From the NCBI GenBank assembly GCA_014656175.1, contig BNBX01000010.1, positions 124,001-188,000 of the forward strand: a DNA stretch of 64,000 nucleotides, written 5' to 3'. The notes beneath the pieces were generated by a model. It searched no databases and was not told where the DNA came from. It was given only the letters and a program-made list of their open reading frames with translations. The position numbers and the translations under genes are program-made. Positions 51,335 to 59,783 of the stretch are shown here, piece by piece. The stretch is from Streptomyces werraensis. GTDB taxonomy: Bacteria; Actinomycetota; Actinomycetes; Streptomycetales; Streptomycetaceae. Each line of letters opens with the position of its first letter. Position 1 is the stretch's first letter.

Positions 51335-51801
51335 GCGGCGTCGTCGAGTCCCGGCTGGCCGAGCTGGGCCTGAGCCTGCCCGAGGTCGTCCCGCCGCTCG
51401 CCTCGTACCAGCCGGCCGTCGTCTCCGGCCGGTACGTGTTCACCTCCGGCCAGCTGCCGATGGTGGACGGCAAGCTGCCGGTGACCGGCAAGGTCGGCGC
51501 GGAGGTCACCCCCGAGGAGGCCAAGGACCTGGCCCGCACCTGCGCGCTGAACGCGCTCGCCGCGGTCAAGTCCGTCGCCGGTGACCTGGACCGCGTCGCG
51601 CGCGTGGTGAAGGTCGTCGGCTTCGTCGCCTCCGCCGCGGACTTCACCGGCCAGCCGGCCGTCGTCAACGGCGCCAGCGAACTCCTGGGCGAGGTGCTCG
51701 GCGACAAGGGCGTCCACGCCCGCAGCGCGGTCGGCGTCGCGGTCCTGCCGCTGGACGCGCCGGTCGAGGTCGAGATGCAGGTGGAACTGACGGAGGCGTG
51801 A
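51331..51801 (+). CDS. RidA/YjgF family enamine/imine deaminase-like protein
   Basis: The 156-residue protein has the YjgF trimer-barrel pattern: SGRYVFTSGQLPMVDGKL, then a long helix DLARTCALNALAAVKSVAGDLDRV, VVKVVGFVASAADF, HARSAVGVAVLPLDAPVEVEMQ. The Arg of HARSAVGV matches the residue that holds the substrate carboxylate in RidA. Proteins of this class hydrolyse reactive enamine/imine intermediates. It is slightly longer than classic RidA (about 130), as in the YjgH/RutC-like branches. It is translationally coupled to the DUF4177 gene. Confidence 0.9.
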   Translation: MSGVVESRLAELGLSLPEVVPPLASYQPAVVSGRYVFTSGQLPMVDGKLPVTGKVGAEVTPEEAKDLARTCALNALAAVKSVAGDLDRVARVVKVVGFVASAADFTGQPAVVNGASELLGEVLGDKGVHARSAVGVAVLPLDAPVEVEMQVELTEA

Positions 51802-51978
51802 GCCCTCCGGGCGGGCGTCCCCGGACGTCCTCCGGACCACGCCCCCACGACCGCCGTACCGCCGCCCCGGCCGGCCCCGCGCCCGCCGGGGCGCGGCACG
51901 TCCGGCGGCCGGTCGCTCCGTCCCTCCCGTCCCCCTAGGGCACTCGAACATCTGGGCGTCTCGGGATAGCCTCCGGCC

Positions 51979-52860
51979 ATGGCGAATGCGCAGGCTGGCG
52001 GGCAGTGGTACCCGCCGGAGTGGCCCGAGCGGATCAGAGCGCTGGCGAGCGGTGAGCTGACACCCGTCGCGCCGAAACGGGCGGCCACCGTCATGCTTCT
52101 CAAGGACACCGGCGCCGGACCCGCCGTGCACATGCTGCGCCGCCGTACGTCCATGGCGTTCGCGGGCGGCGCCTACGCCTACCCCGGCGGCGGCGTCGAC
52201 CCGCGGGACGACGACCGGCACGTCCGCTGGGCCGGACCCCCGCTCGACTGGTGGGCCGACCGGCTCGGCGTGGACCGTGCCGGCGCCCAGGCGATCGTCT
52301 GCGCGGCCGTGCGGGAGACGTACGAGGAGGCCGGCGTCCTGCTCGCCGGCCCCGCCCCGGACGCCGTCGTCGGCGACACCACCGGCGCGGACTGGGAGGC
52401 GGACCGCGCCGCGCTCGTCGCGCGTGAGCTGTCCTTCGCGGAGTTCCTCGACCGGCGCGGCCTGGTGCTGCGCTCCGACCTGCTGGGCGCGTGGACGCGC
52501 TGGATCACCCCCGAGTTCGAGCCGCGCCGCTACGACACGTGGTTCTTCGTCGCCGCCCTCCCCGAGGGCCAGCGCACCCGCAACGCCTCCACGGAGGCCG
52601 ACCGCACGGTGTGGATCACCCCGCGGGAGGCGGCCGACGGCTACGACCGGGGCGAACTGCTGATGATGCCCCCGACGATCGCGACCCTGCGCCAGCTCGT
52701 CGCGTACGGCACGGCCGCGGAGGCGCTCGACGCGGCGCCCGCGCGCGACCTCACGCCGGTGCTGGCCACCGCGCGCCTGGTGGACGGCGAGATCGTCCTC
52801 GCCTGGCCCGGGCACGACGAGTTCACCAAGCACATCCCGACCGGGGGAGCCCCCGCATGA
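51979..52860 (+). CDS. NUDIX hydrolase (NUDT19-like, split Nudix box)
   Basis: The 293-residue protein has AYAYPGGGVDPRDDD at the start of the Nudix box and AAVRETYEEAGVLL (the REUXEE helix, about residues 108-121) at its end, separated by an insert of about 35 residues. This split box is typical of NUDT19/RP2-like CoA diphosphatases. TAGCCT at 51967-51972 is only 6 nt before ATG 51979, so the transcript may be leaderless. Its stop overlaps the MBL gene. The substrate is not certain. Confidence 0.88.
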   Translation: MANAQAGGQWYPPEWPERIRALASGELTPVAPKRAATVMLLKDTGAGPAVHMLRRRTSMAFAGGAYAYPGGGVDPRDDDRHVRWAGPPLDWWADRLGVDRAGAQAIVCAAVRETYEEAGVLLAGPAPDAVVGDTTGADWEADRAALVARELSFAEFLDRRGLVLRSDLLGAWTRWITPEFEPRRYDTWFFVAALPEGQRTRNASTEADRTVWITPREAADGYDRGELLMMPPTIATLRQLVAYGTAAEALDAAPARDLTPVLATARLVDGEIVLAWPGHDEFTKHIPTGGAPA

Positions 52861-53687
52861 CGGACGCCACCGCACTCCCCGGCCAGCCGCGCGGCGGGGT
52901 CCTCTCCGGTCCCGCGACCGCGCGGGCCGTCAACGTGCTCGCCCCGAACCCCTCGGCGATGACGCTGGACGGCACGAACACCTGGATCCTGTCCGAGCCG
53001 GACTCCGGCCTCGCCGTCGTCGTCGACCCGGGGCCGCTGGACGACGGGCACCTGCGGCACGTCGTCGCCACCGCCGAACAGGCCGGCAAGCGGGTCGCCC
53101 TCACACTGCTGACGCACGGTCACCCCGACCACGCCGAGGGGGCCGCCCGGTTCGCCGAGCTGACCGGCACCAAGGTGCGCGCCCTGGACCCGGCGCTCCG
53201 GCTCGGCGACGAGGGGCTGGCCGCCGGGGACGTCGTCACCGTCGGCGGCCTGGAGCTGCGCGTCGTGCCGGCCCCCGGTCACACCGCCGACTCCCTGTGC
53301 TTCCACCTCCCGGCGGACCAGGCGGTCCTCACCGGCGACACGGTGCTGGGACGCGGCACGACCGTCGTGGCCCACCCCGACGGCCGCCTCGGTGACTACC
53401 TGGACACCCTGCGCCGGCTCAGGTCCCTCACCGTCGACGACGGCGTCCACACGGTCCTGCCGGGGCACGGGCCGGTGCTGGACGACGCCCAGGGCGCCGT
53501 CGAGTACTACCTCGCGCACCGCGCCCACCGGCTCGCCCAGGTGGAGACGGCCGTCGAGGACGGTCACCGCACCCCCTCCGAGGTCGTCGCCCACGTCTAC
53601 GCCGACGTCGACCGCTCCCTGTGGCCCGCCGCGGAACTGTCCGTACGGGCCCAGCTGGAGTACCTGAAGGAGCACGGGATCCTCTGA
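52857..53687 (+). CDS. Metallo-beta-lactamase fold hydrolase (LACTB2-like)
   Basis: The 276-residue protein has the MBL metal-binding motif THGHPDHAEG, the APGHTADS histidine, TGDTVLG aspartate and VLPGHGP histidine. The C-terminal region (HRAHRLAQVETAVEDGHRTPSEV) is the helical LACTB2-type domain linked to RNase-like activity in relatives. The ATG overlaps the NUDIX stop, which agrees with the recurrent NUDIX-MBL operon upstream of crp in actinomycetes. The substrate is unknown. Confidence 0.92.
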   Translation: MTDATALPGQPRGGVLSGPATARAVNVLAPNPSAMTLDGTNTWILSEPDSGLAVVVDPGPLDDGHLRHVVATAEQAGKRVALTLLTHGHPDHAEGAARFAELTGTKVRALDPALRLGDEGLAAGDVVTVGGLELRVVPAPGHTADSLCFHLPADQAVLTGDTVLGRGTTVVAHPDGRLGDYLDTLRRLRSLTVDDGVHTVLPGHGPVLDDAQGAVEYYLAHRAHRLAQVETAVEDGHRTPSEVVAHVYADVDRSLWPAAELSVRAQLEYLKEHGIL

Positions 53688-53748
53688 GGACACGACCGCG
53701 CCCCCACAGCCGGTGGGCCATGGGGGCGCGGGAAGTCGGGGAGACGCG

Positions 53749-54423
53749 TCAGCGGGAGCGCTTGGCGAGCCGCTCCACGTCGAGCAGGATCACCGCGCGG
53801 GCCTCGAGCCGCAGCCAGCCGCGCTGGGCGAAGTCCGCCAGGGCCTTGTTGACCGTCTCGCGGGACGCGCCGACCAGCTGGGCCAGCTCCTCCTGCGTGA
53901 GGTCGTGCACCACGTGGATGCCCTCCTCGGACTGCACGCCGAAACGGCGCGACAGGTCGAGCAGGGCGCGGGCGACACGGCCGGGAACGTCGGAGAAGAC
54001 CAGGTCGGACATGGCGTCGTTGGTCTTGCGCAGGCGGCGGGCGACGGCCCGCAGCAGCGCCGTGGCCACCTCGGGGCGGGCGCTCAGCCAGGGCGTCAGG
54101 TCGCCGTGGCCCAGGCCCAGCAGCTTCACCTCGGTGAGTGCCGTGGCGGTCGCGGTGCGCGGACCCGGGTCGAACAGGGACAGCTCACCGATCAGCTCGC
54201 CCGGGCCGACCACGGCCAGCATGTTCTCGCGGCCGTCGGGGGAGGTGCGGTGCAGCTTCACCTTGCCCTCGGTGACCACGTACAGGCGGTCGCCCGGGTC
54301 TCCCTCGTGGAACAGTGAGTCGCCCCGTGCCAGGGTCACCTCACTCATGGAGGCGCGAAGCTCCGCGGCCTGCTCGTCGTCGAGCGCCGCGAAAAGCGGG
54401 TTCCGCCGCAGAACGTCGTCCAC
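53749..54423 (-). CDS. crp: Crp-family transcriptional regulator
   Basis: This is a 224-residue cAMP-receptor-type regulator and the Streptomyces Crp orthologue by length and context. The N-terminal cyclic-nucleotide domain has GDSLFHEGDPGDRLYVV and the phosphate-binding cassette PGELIGELSLFDPGPRTATA. The long C-helix leads to the C-terminal helix-turn-helix (DLTQEELAQLVGASRETVNKALADF). It controls spore germination and antibiotic production in S. coelicolor. GTG 54423 follows GGAGAG. A GTG-N6-CAC site lies 93 bp upstream, which suggests autoregulation. Confidence 0.96.
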   Translation of the reverse strand: MDDVLRRNPLFAALDDEQAAELRASMSEVTLARGDSLFHEGDPGDRLYVVTEGKVKLHRTSPDGRENMLAVVGPGELIGELSLFDPGPRTATATALTEVKLLGLGHGDLTPWLSARPEVATALLRAVARRLRKTNDAMSDLVFSDVPGRVARALLDLSRRFGVQSEEGIHVVHDLTQEELAQLVGASRETVNKALADFAQRGWLRLEARAVILLDVERLAKRSR

Positions 54424-54515
54424 GAGTTCTCTCCTCTTCGACCTGCTCAGGGGATCTTGGCTCCCCTGGGTGCCAGGGGACCGTGGTTCCCATTTTGCCG
54501 GACCGTCCAAACAGT

Positions 54516-54527
54516 GTGATCTGTCAC
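54516..54527. promoter_or_regulatory. Crp-type binding site in the crp-nth intergenic region
   Basis: GTG (54516-54518), six bases, CAC (54525-54527) exactly fits the Streptomyces Crp consensus GTG-N6-CAC. It is extended to TGTGA...TCACA on the flanks. It could serve both crp and the divergent nth gene. Confidence 0.7.
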
Positions 54528-54630
54528 AAGGATGCCGCACCGGTCGGCCGGGGTACGCGGCAGGGGTCCAATTGGACGCCGATCTTCTGGGTCCGGGGCG
54601 GATGTCCGTGCCGGGTCGTAGGCTGGCCGG

Positions 54631-55815
54631 GTGTCCAAATCGCCGGTGAGAGCACAGGCCGAGGAGGCTGCGCGGGTGAGTGCAGAACGCGATTCCGCTG
54701 TGGGCGAACAGGTCTCCGATGGCGGTAGGAAGACGGCGAAAGCCGTGAAGACGGCTGCCGCCGGGAAGGGCGCTTCCGCCTCCGCGAAGAAGGCTGCCGC
54801 CGGGAAGGGCACCTCCGCCTCCGCGAAGAAGGCCGCCCCCGCGAAGAAGGCCACGGCGAAGAAGTCCCCCGCCAAGAAGGCGCCCGCCGCCAAGAAGCCC
54901 GCCGCCAAGAAGGCCGGGCCCGCCAAGTCCTCCGCGCCCCTCAAGAAGGCCCCCGCCCCCAGGAAGCAGGTCGTCGCCCCCAAGAAGGCGACCGCCTCCG
55001 TCCCGGCCGCCCCGGCGAAGACGGTCGCCGCGCACCCGCGGGGCGAGTCCCGTACCGCGCTGGTGCGGCGGGCCCGCCGTATCAACCGCGAGCTCGCCGA
55101 GGTGTACCCGTACGCCCACCCCGAGCTGGACTTCGAGAACCCCTTCCAGCTCGTCGTCGCCACGGTGCTGTCGGCCCAGACCACCGACCTGCGCGTCAAC
55201 CAGACGACCCCCGCGCTGTTCGCGAAGTACCCCACGCCCGAGGACCTGGCGGCCGCCGACCCGGAGGAGGTGGAGGAGATCCTCCGCCCCACCGGCTTCT
55301 TCCGCGCCAAGACCAAGTCGGTCATCGGCCTGTCGAAGGCGCTGGCGGAGCAGTTCGGCGGGGAGGTGCCCGGCCGGCTGGAGGACCTGGTGAAGCTGCC
55401 CGGCGTGGGCCGCAAGACCGCGTTCGTCGTGCTCGGCAACGCCTTCGGCCGCCCCGGGATCACGGTCGACACCCACTTCCAGCGTCTGGTGCGCCGCTGG
55501 AAGTGGACCGACGAGACCGACCCGGACAAGATCGAGGCGGCGGTCGGCGCGCTGTTCCCGAAGAGCGACTGGACGGACCTGTCGCACCACGTCATCTGGC
55601 ACGGCCGCCGCATCTGCCACGCCCGCAAGCCCGCCTGCGGCGCCTGCCCGATCGCCCCGCTCTGTCCGGCGTACGGAGAGGGCGAGACGGACCCGGAGAA
55701 GGCGAAGAAGCTGCTGAAGTACGAGAAGGCCGGACAGCCGGGCCAGCGGCTGAAGCCGCCGCAGGCGTATCTGGACGCGGGCGGCAGACCGGCCCCGCCG
55801 CTGGGGGCCGGATGA
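54631..55815 (+). CDS. nth: Endonuclease III with a long Lys/Ala-rich N-terminal tail
   Basis: Nth removes oxidised pyrimidines and nicks the abasic site. The C-terminal 260 residues are a full enzyme: helix-hairpin-helix LPGVGRKTA with catalytic Lys262, VDTHF with Asp280, and the 4Fe-4S loop with Cys329, 336, 339 and 345. The first 135 residues are an unusual tail of about a dozen KKA(A/P)AKK-type units resembling histone H1 or HupS tails. GTG 54631 lies 6 nt after TAGGCT (54619-54624), which fits a leaderless transcript and supports this long start. The gene is divergent from crp. Confidence 0.94.
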   Translation: MSKSPVRAQAEEAARVSAERDSAVGEQVSDGGRKTAKAVKTAAAGKGASASAKKAAAGKGTSASAKKAAPAKKATAKKSPAKKAPAAKKPAAKKAGPAKSSAPLKKAPAPRKQVVAPKKATASVPAAPAKTVAAHPRGESRTALVRRARRINRELAEVYPYAHPELDFENPFQLVVATVLSAQTTDLRVNQTTPALFAKYPTPEDLAAADPEEVEEILRPTGFFRAKTKSVIGLSKALAEQFGGEVPGRLEDLVKLPGVGRKTAFVVLGNAFGRPGITVDTHFQRLVRRWKWTDETDPDKIEAAVGALFPKSDWTDLSHHVIWHGRRICHARKPACGACPIAPLCPAYGEGETDPEKAKKLLKYEKAGQPGQRLKPPQAYLDAGGRPAPPLGAG

Positions 55816-55906
55816 GGGCAGGCCGGGCGCCCTCGCGTGCCGCGGAACGATCTCGGGAGCGTCGCGCGTTGGACCCGTGGGACGGGGCCGGACGACGGGG
55901 GTGGGC

Positions 55907-56602
55907 ATGACGCGTGCGAGCGGGACGCAGGGGGGTCAGGTGGCCCTGAGCAGGGACGGGCTGCCCGCGTGGCTGGACCCGGTGGTCCGCGCCGCCGAGA
56001 CGGTCCGGCCCACGCAGCTGAGCCGCTTCCTGCCGCCGCGGGACGGCTCGGGGCGGCAGTCCGCCGTCCTCATCCTCTTCGGGGAGGGCGAGCGCGGACC
56101 CGAGCTGCTGCTCATGGAGCGGGCCAGCTCGCTGCGCTCGCACGCCGGGCAGCCGTCCTTCCCGGGCGGCGCCCTCGACCCCGAGGACGGCGATCCGCAG
56201 GGCGAAGGACCGCTGCGGGCGGCGCTGCGCGAGGCCGAGGAGGAGACCGGGCTCGACCCGTCCGGGGTGCAGCTCTTCGGCGTGCTGCCGAAGCTCTACA
56301 TCCCGGTCAGCGGCTTCGTCGTGACGCCCGTGCTCGGCTGGTGGCGCGAGCCCAGCCCGGTCGGCGTCGTCGATCCGAACGAGACGGCGCGGGTGTTCAC
56401 CGTGCCCGTGGCCGATCTCACCCACCCGGACAACCGTGCGACCGCGATCCACCCCAGCGGTTTCCACGGGCCCGCGTTCCTGGTCGAATCGGCCCTCGTG
56501 TGGGGGTTCACCGCGGGGGTCATCGACCGGTTGCTGCACTTCGCGGGCTGGGAGCGCCCCTGGGATCGGGACAAGCAGGTCCCGCTGGACTGGAGGGCGT
56601 GA
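55907..56602 (+). CDS. NUDIX CoA pyrophosphatase-like protein
   Basis: The 231-residue protein has the UPF0035 signature LLLMERASSLRSHAGQPSFPGG directly before the Nudix box, whose REAEEETGL helix follows. This combination marks the coenzyme A diphosphatase branch (NudL/PCD1). ATG 55907 is the likely start, since the frame continues upstream only through GC-rich spacer. It is 44 nt before the membrane protease gene, so the two may be co-transcribed. Confidence 0.92.
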   Translation: MTRASGTQGGQVALSRDGLPAWLDPVVRAAETVRPTQLSRFLPPRDGSGRQSAVLILFGEGERGPELLLMERASSLRSHAGQPSFPGGALDPEDGDPQGEGPLRAALREAEEETGLDPSGVQLFGVLPKLYIPVSGFVVTPVLGWWREPSPVGVVDPNETARVFTVPVADLTHPDNRATAIHPSGFHGPAFLVESALVWGFTAGVIDRLLHFAGWERPWDRDKQVPLDWRA

Positions 56603-56646
56603 CAGGGTGGGCGCCGTGTGCGTAGGACGAGGCGAGGCTTGAATCG

Positions 56647-57846
56647 GTGAACGTGCTGGACATCCTGCTGCTGGCGGCCGCCGTGTGGTTCGCCGTGGTC
56701 GGCTACCGACAGGGCTTCGTCGTCGGCATCCTGTCCGTGGTCGGCTTCCTCGGAGGCGGTCTGATCGCCGTCTACACGCTGCCGGTCATCTGGGACGCGA
56801 TGACGGACGACTCCGAGGTGGGCACCACCGCCGCCGTCGTGGCGGTCGTGGTCGTCATAGTGTGCGCGTCCGTCGGCCAGGCCCTGACCACCCACCTGGG
56901 CAACAAGCTGCGCCGGTACATCACCTGGTCCCCGGCACGGGCCCTCGACGCCACCGGCGGCGCTCTCGTCAACGTCGTCGCGATGCTCCTGGTCGCCTGG
57001 CTGATCGGCTCCGCCCTCGCCGGGACGACGCTGCCGACGCTCGGCAAGGAGGTGCGCGGCTCCAAGGTGCTGCTCGGCGTCTCCCGGGCGCTGCCGGACC
57101 AGGCGGACATCTGGTTCGCCGACTTCTCGTCCGTCCTCGCGCAGAACGGCTTCCCGCAGGTCTTCAGTCCGTTCGCCAACGAGCCCATCACGGAGGTCCG
57201 TCCGCCGGACCCGGCGCTCGCGGGCAGCCCCGTCGCCACCCGCGCGCAGCGCTCCATCGTCAAGGTGACGGGCACGGCGACGAGCTGCGGCAAGGTCCTG
57301 GAGGGCACCGGCTTCGTCTTCGACGACCGGCGCGTCATGACCAACGCCCATGTGGTGGGCGGCGTCGACGAACCGGTCGTGCAGATAGGCGGCGAGGGCC
57401 GCATGTACGACGCCACGGTCGTCCTGTACGACTGGAAGCGCGACATCGCCGTGCTCGACGTGCCCGACATGGACGCGCCCGCGCTGCGGTTCGCCACGGA
57501 GGACGCGGGCAGCGGGGACGGCGCGATCGTCGCCGGCTTCCCGGAGAACGGCGCGTACGACGTCCGCGCGGCGCGGCTGCGGGGGCGCATCACGGCCAAC
57601 GGCCCCGACATCTACCACCGCGGCACGGTGCGCCGCGACGTGTACTCGCTGTACGCGACGGTCCGTCAGGGCAACTCCGGCGGACCGCTCCTCACCCCCG
57701 AGGGCGAGGTCTACGGCGTCATCTTCGCGAAGTCGCTGGACGACGCCCAGACGGGATACGCGCTGACCGTGGACGAGATCCGGGAGGACATCGCCAGGGG
57801 CCGCAGCGCCGCCCAGGAGGTGGACAGCGACACGTGCGCGCTCTGA
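56647..57846 (+). CDS. MarP-like membrane serine protease
   Basis: The 399-residue protein has a CvpA-like N-terminal membrane domain with four helices (within about residues 1-135). A trypsin-like periplasmic domain (about 195-390) follows. The catalytic triad reads His235 in TNAHVV, Asp266 in DIAVLD and Ser344 in GNSGGP, which closely matches the spacing in mycobacterial MarP, a protease needed for acid and oxidative stress resistance. Two Cys (in TSCGKV and the C-terminal TCAL) may form a disulfide. GTG 56647 is the start. Confidence 0.95.
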   Translation: MNVLDILLLAAAVWFAVVGYRQGFVVGILSVVGFLGGGLIAVYTLPVIWDAMTDDSEVGTTAAVVAVVVVIVCASVGQALTTHLGNKLRRYITWSPARALDATGGALVNVVAMLLVAWLIGSALAGTTLPTLGKEVRGSKVLLGVSRALPDQADIWFADFSSVLAQNGFPQVFSPFANEPITEVRPPDPALAGSPVATRAQRSIVKVTGTATSCGKVLEGTGFVFDDRRVMTNAHVVGGVDEPVVQIGGEGRMYDATVVLYDWKRDIAVLDVPDMDAPALRFATEDAGSGDGAIVAGFPENGAYDVRAARLRGRITANGPDIYHRGTVRRDVYSLYATVRQGNSGGPLLTPEGEVYGVIFAKSLDDAQTGYALTVDEIREDIARGRSAAQEVDSDTCAL

Positions 57847-58261
57847 GCGGGAAGCGGACCGGGAGCTGCCCGGACGTCAGGAACAGCCGGACGGACCGTC
57901 AGCCCCGAGGGTGACGGAGCCGGACCGATACCCAGCGCGCACGGCGGCGGAGAATGCGCGGGATGCCGACCCTGAGATCCGTAGCTGCCATCTGTGGTGC
58001 ACCGCCTCGCTGGTGGGAGCCCACACCGCTCGCCGAGCGGCGATTGCGGCTTGCGTCACTGTAGTCGTGCGTCCAGCCCATACCCGGACGTGTGCCCCTG
58101 CCCCAAGGTCGATAACCACCTGAGGGGCCGCCAATTGGCCTATGCGCCAGGCACATGGCGTTCGTAGGACAAGCGCTCGGGCGGAGGGGGTGTGAACGGT
58201 ACGGAACGAAGGGCCGAGCGGTACGGAACGCATCCGTCCGGTCACCGGCCGACGAACTCCG
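57847..58261. other. Intergenic region without a supported gene
   Basis: This 415-bp gap lies between two convergent genes. A minus-strand frame at 57877-58245 and its alternatives have no family-like pattern and no good ribosome site. The base composition at 57960-58160 is less GC-biased than the flanking genes, so it may be decayed coding sequence. Confidence 0.4.
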
Positions 58262-59212
58262 TCACCGGTCCGGCTCGGGGTCCTTCAGCCAGTTGATCAG
58301 CTCGGTCGAGAAGGCCACCGGGTCCTCCTCGTGCGGGAAGTGCCCCAGCCCGTCGAACAGCCGCCAGCGGTAGGGCGCTTCGACGTACTGCCCCGAGCCC
58401 GCCGCGCTGCGCGTGCGCACCACCGGGTCCAGCGAACCGTGCAGGTGCAGTGTCGGCACCCGCACCGGGCGCTTCATCCTGCGGTTGAACTGGATGCCGT
58501 CCGGACGGGCCAGCGACCGCACCATCCACCGGTACGGCTCGATCGAGCAGTGCGCCGTGGACGGGATGCACATGGCCCGCCGGTAGGTCTCCAGGGCCTT
58601 CTCGTCGGGCGGCTGCGGCCCGGACCACTCCTGGATGAGCCGCGCCACCATCGCCCCGTCGTCCGCGGTGAGCCGGCGCTCGGGGATCCAGGGCCGCTGG
58701 AAGCCCCAGATGTGCGACTGTGCGGCCGTCTGCCGGGCGTCGGCGAGCATCGAGGAGCGCCAGCGCCGCGGGTGCGGCATCGAGGACACCGCGAGCCGCC
58801 GGACGAGCTTGGGGCGCATCGCCGCGGCCGTCCAGGCGAGGTAGCCGCCCAGGTCGTGACCGACCAGCGCGGCGTCCGGCTCGCCCAGGGAGCGGATCAC
58901 GCCGGTGATGTCCAGCGCGAGATTGGCCGGGTCGTAGCCGCGCGGGGTGCGGTCGCTGCCGCCGACGCCCCGCAGGTCCATGGCGACGGCCCGGAACCCG
59001 GCGTCGGCGAGCGCCGTCAGCTGGTGCCGCCAGGTCCACCAGAACTGCGGGAAGCCATGCAGCAGCAGCACCAGCGGGCCGTCACCCAGCTCCGCGATGT
59101 GGAAGCGGGCGCCGTTGGCGGCGACGTCGCGGTGGACGAGTCCCGGGGCGTCCGGGAGGTCCAGGCGTACGACCGAGGCCGGCTGCGCCGAAGGAGTGGC
59201 GGGGTCCGTCAT
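58262..59212 (-). CDS. Alpha/beta hydrolase, epoxide hydrolase type
   Basis: The 316-residue protein has LLHGFPQFWWTWRHQ with the HGFP oxyanion motif (His52-Pro55). The nucleophile is Asp120 in VGHDLGGYLAW, and the catalytic His lies near 296 in LGHFPHEED. An Asp nucleophile and HGFP together mark soluble epoxide hydrolases and related haloalkane dehalogenases. The cap domain holds RRWRSSMLADARQ. ATG 59212 overlaps the holin-X gene stop (4 nt), so the two are co-translated. Confidence 0.92.
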   Translation of the reverse strand: MTDPATPSAQPASVVRLDLPDAPGLVHRDVAANGARFHIAELGDGPLVLLLHGFPQFWWTWRHQLTALADAGFRAVAMDLRGVGGSDRTPRGYDPANLALDITGVIRSLGEPDAALVGHDLGGYLAWTAAAMRPKLVRRLAVSSMPHPRRWRSSMLADARQTAAQSHIWGFQRPWIPERRLTADDGAMVARLIQEWSGPQPPDEKALETYRRAMCIPSTAHCSIEPYRWMVRSLARPDGIQFNRRMKRPVRVPTLHLHGSLDPVVRTRSAAGSGQYVEAPYRWRLFDGLGHFPHEEDPVAFSTELINWLKDPEPDR

Positions 59213-59697
59213 GAGGACGAGCGTGCCACAGCCTCGACGGCCTCGGGGCCACGGTGCTCGGGAAGGGCCGGACGCGGGTGCGGCTTGGCCTTCTGCAGCA
59301 CGCCGGCCGTCTCCTTCATCGAGGCGGCGACCTTCTGCGGGCCGCGGCCCTTCTTGGCCTTCTTGGCGAAGACGACGCCGATGAGGGCGAGGAGGCCGGC
59401 GACGAGACAGTTCGCCGCGAAGGACAGCAGGAAGCACACCGCCAGGTTCCAGCCGCTCCAGGTGCGGATGCCGTAGGCGAGCGCGAAGTTCAGCATCGGC
59501 AGGGAGAACAACAGCAGCACGCCCGCCGCCATGAACGCGCCACCGCTCGTCGCGCCCCGCTTCACGTCCTGCCTGAGCTGCGCCTTCGCCAGCGCGATCT
59601 CGTCGTGCACCAGCGCCGACATCTCCGCCGTCGCCGTGGCGAACAGCTGGCCGATGCTGCGTTCGGCGCCGACCGGGCTGCCGTCGGGTGCGCTCAT
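59209..59697 (-). CDS. Actinobacterial holin-X family membrane protein
   Basis: The 162-residue protein has a conserved N-terminal amphipathic helix (IGQLFATATAEMSALVHDEIALAKAQLRQDVKR). Two membrane helices follow (about residues 52-76 and 83-108), then a basic KKAKKGRGPQK tail. This is the Phage_holin_3_6/putative holin-X family, found in actinobacterial core genomes and not tied to a prophage here. Function is unproven. ATG 59697 is preceded by GGGAGACC. Confidence 0.88.
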   Translation of the reverse strand: MSAPDGSPVGAERSIGQLFATATAEMSALVHDEIALAKAQLRQDVKRGATSGGAFMAAGVLLLFSLPMLNFALAYGIRTWSGWNLAVCFLLSFAANCLVAGLLALIGVVFAKKAKKGRGPQKVAASMKETAGVLQKAKPHPRPALPEHRGPEAVEAVARSSS

Positions 59698-59783
59698 CGC
59701 GGTCTCCCTCTTCTCCGTACGCCTCGCGTACGTCCGTCGTGCCTGCGCGGGACGGTCCCGTTCTTTTGTACCGTCTCGTCAGA

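Noticed and set aside
57877..58245. Hypothetical 122-residue minus-strand ORF
   Set aside because: No ribosome site, no recognisable pattern and competing frames of equal quality; listed only as an intergenic region.
59209..59697. Prophage holin suggesting a prophage at 59 kb
   Set aside because: Actinobacterial holin-X proteins are common core genes; no other phage gene lies near and it overlaps an epoxide hydrolase gene.
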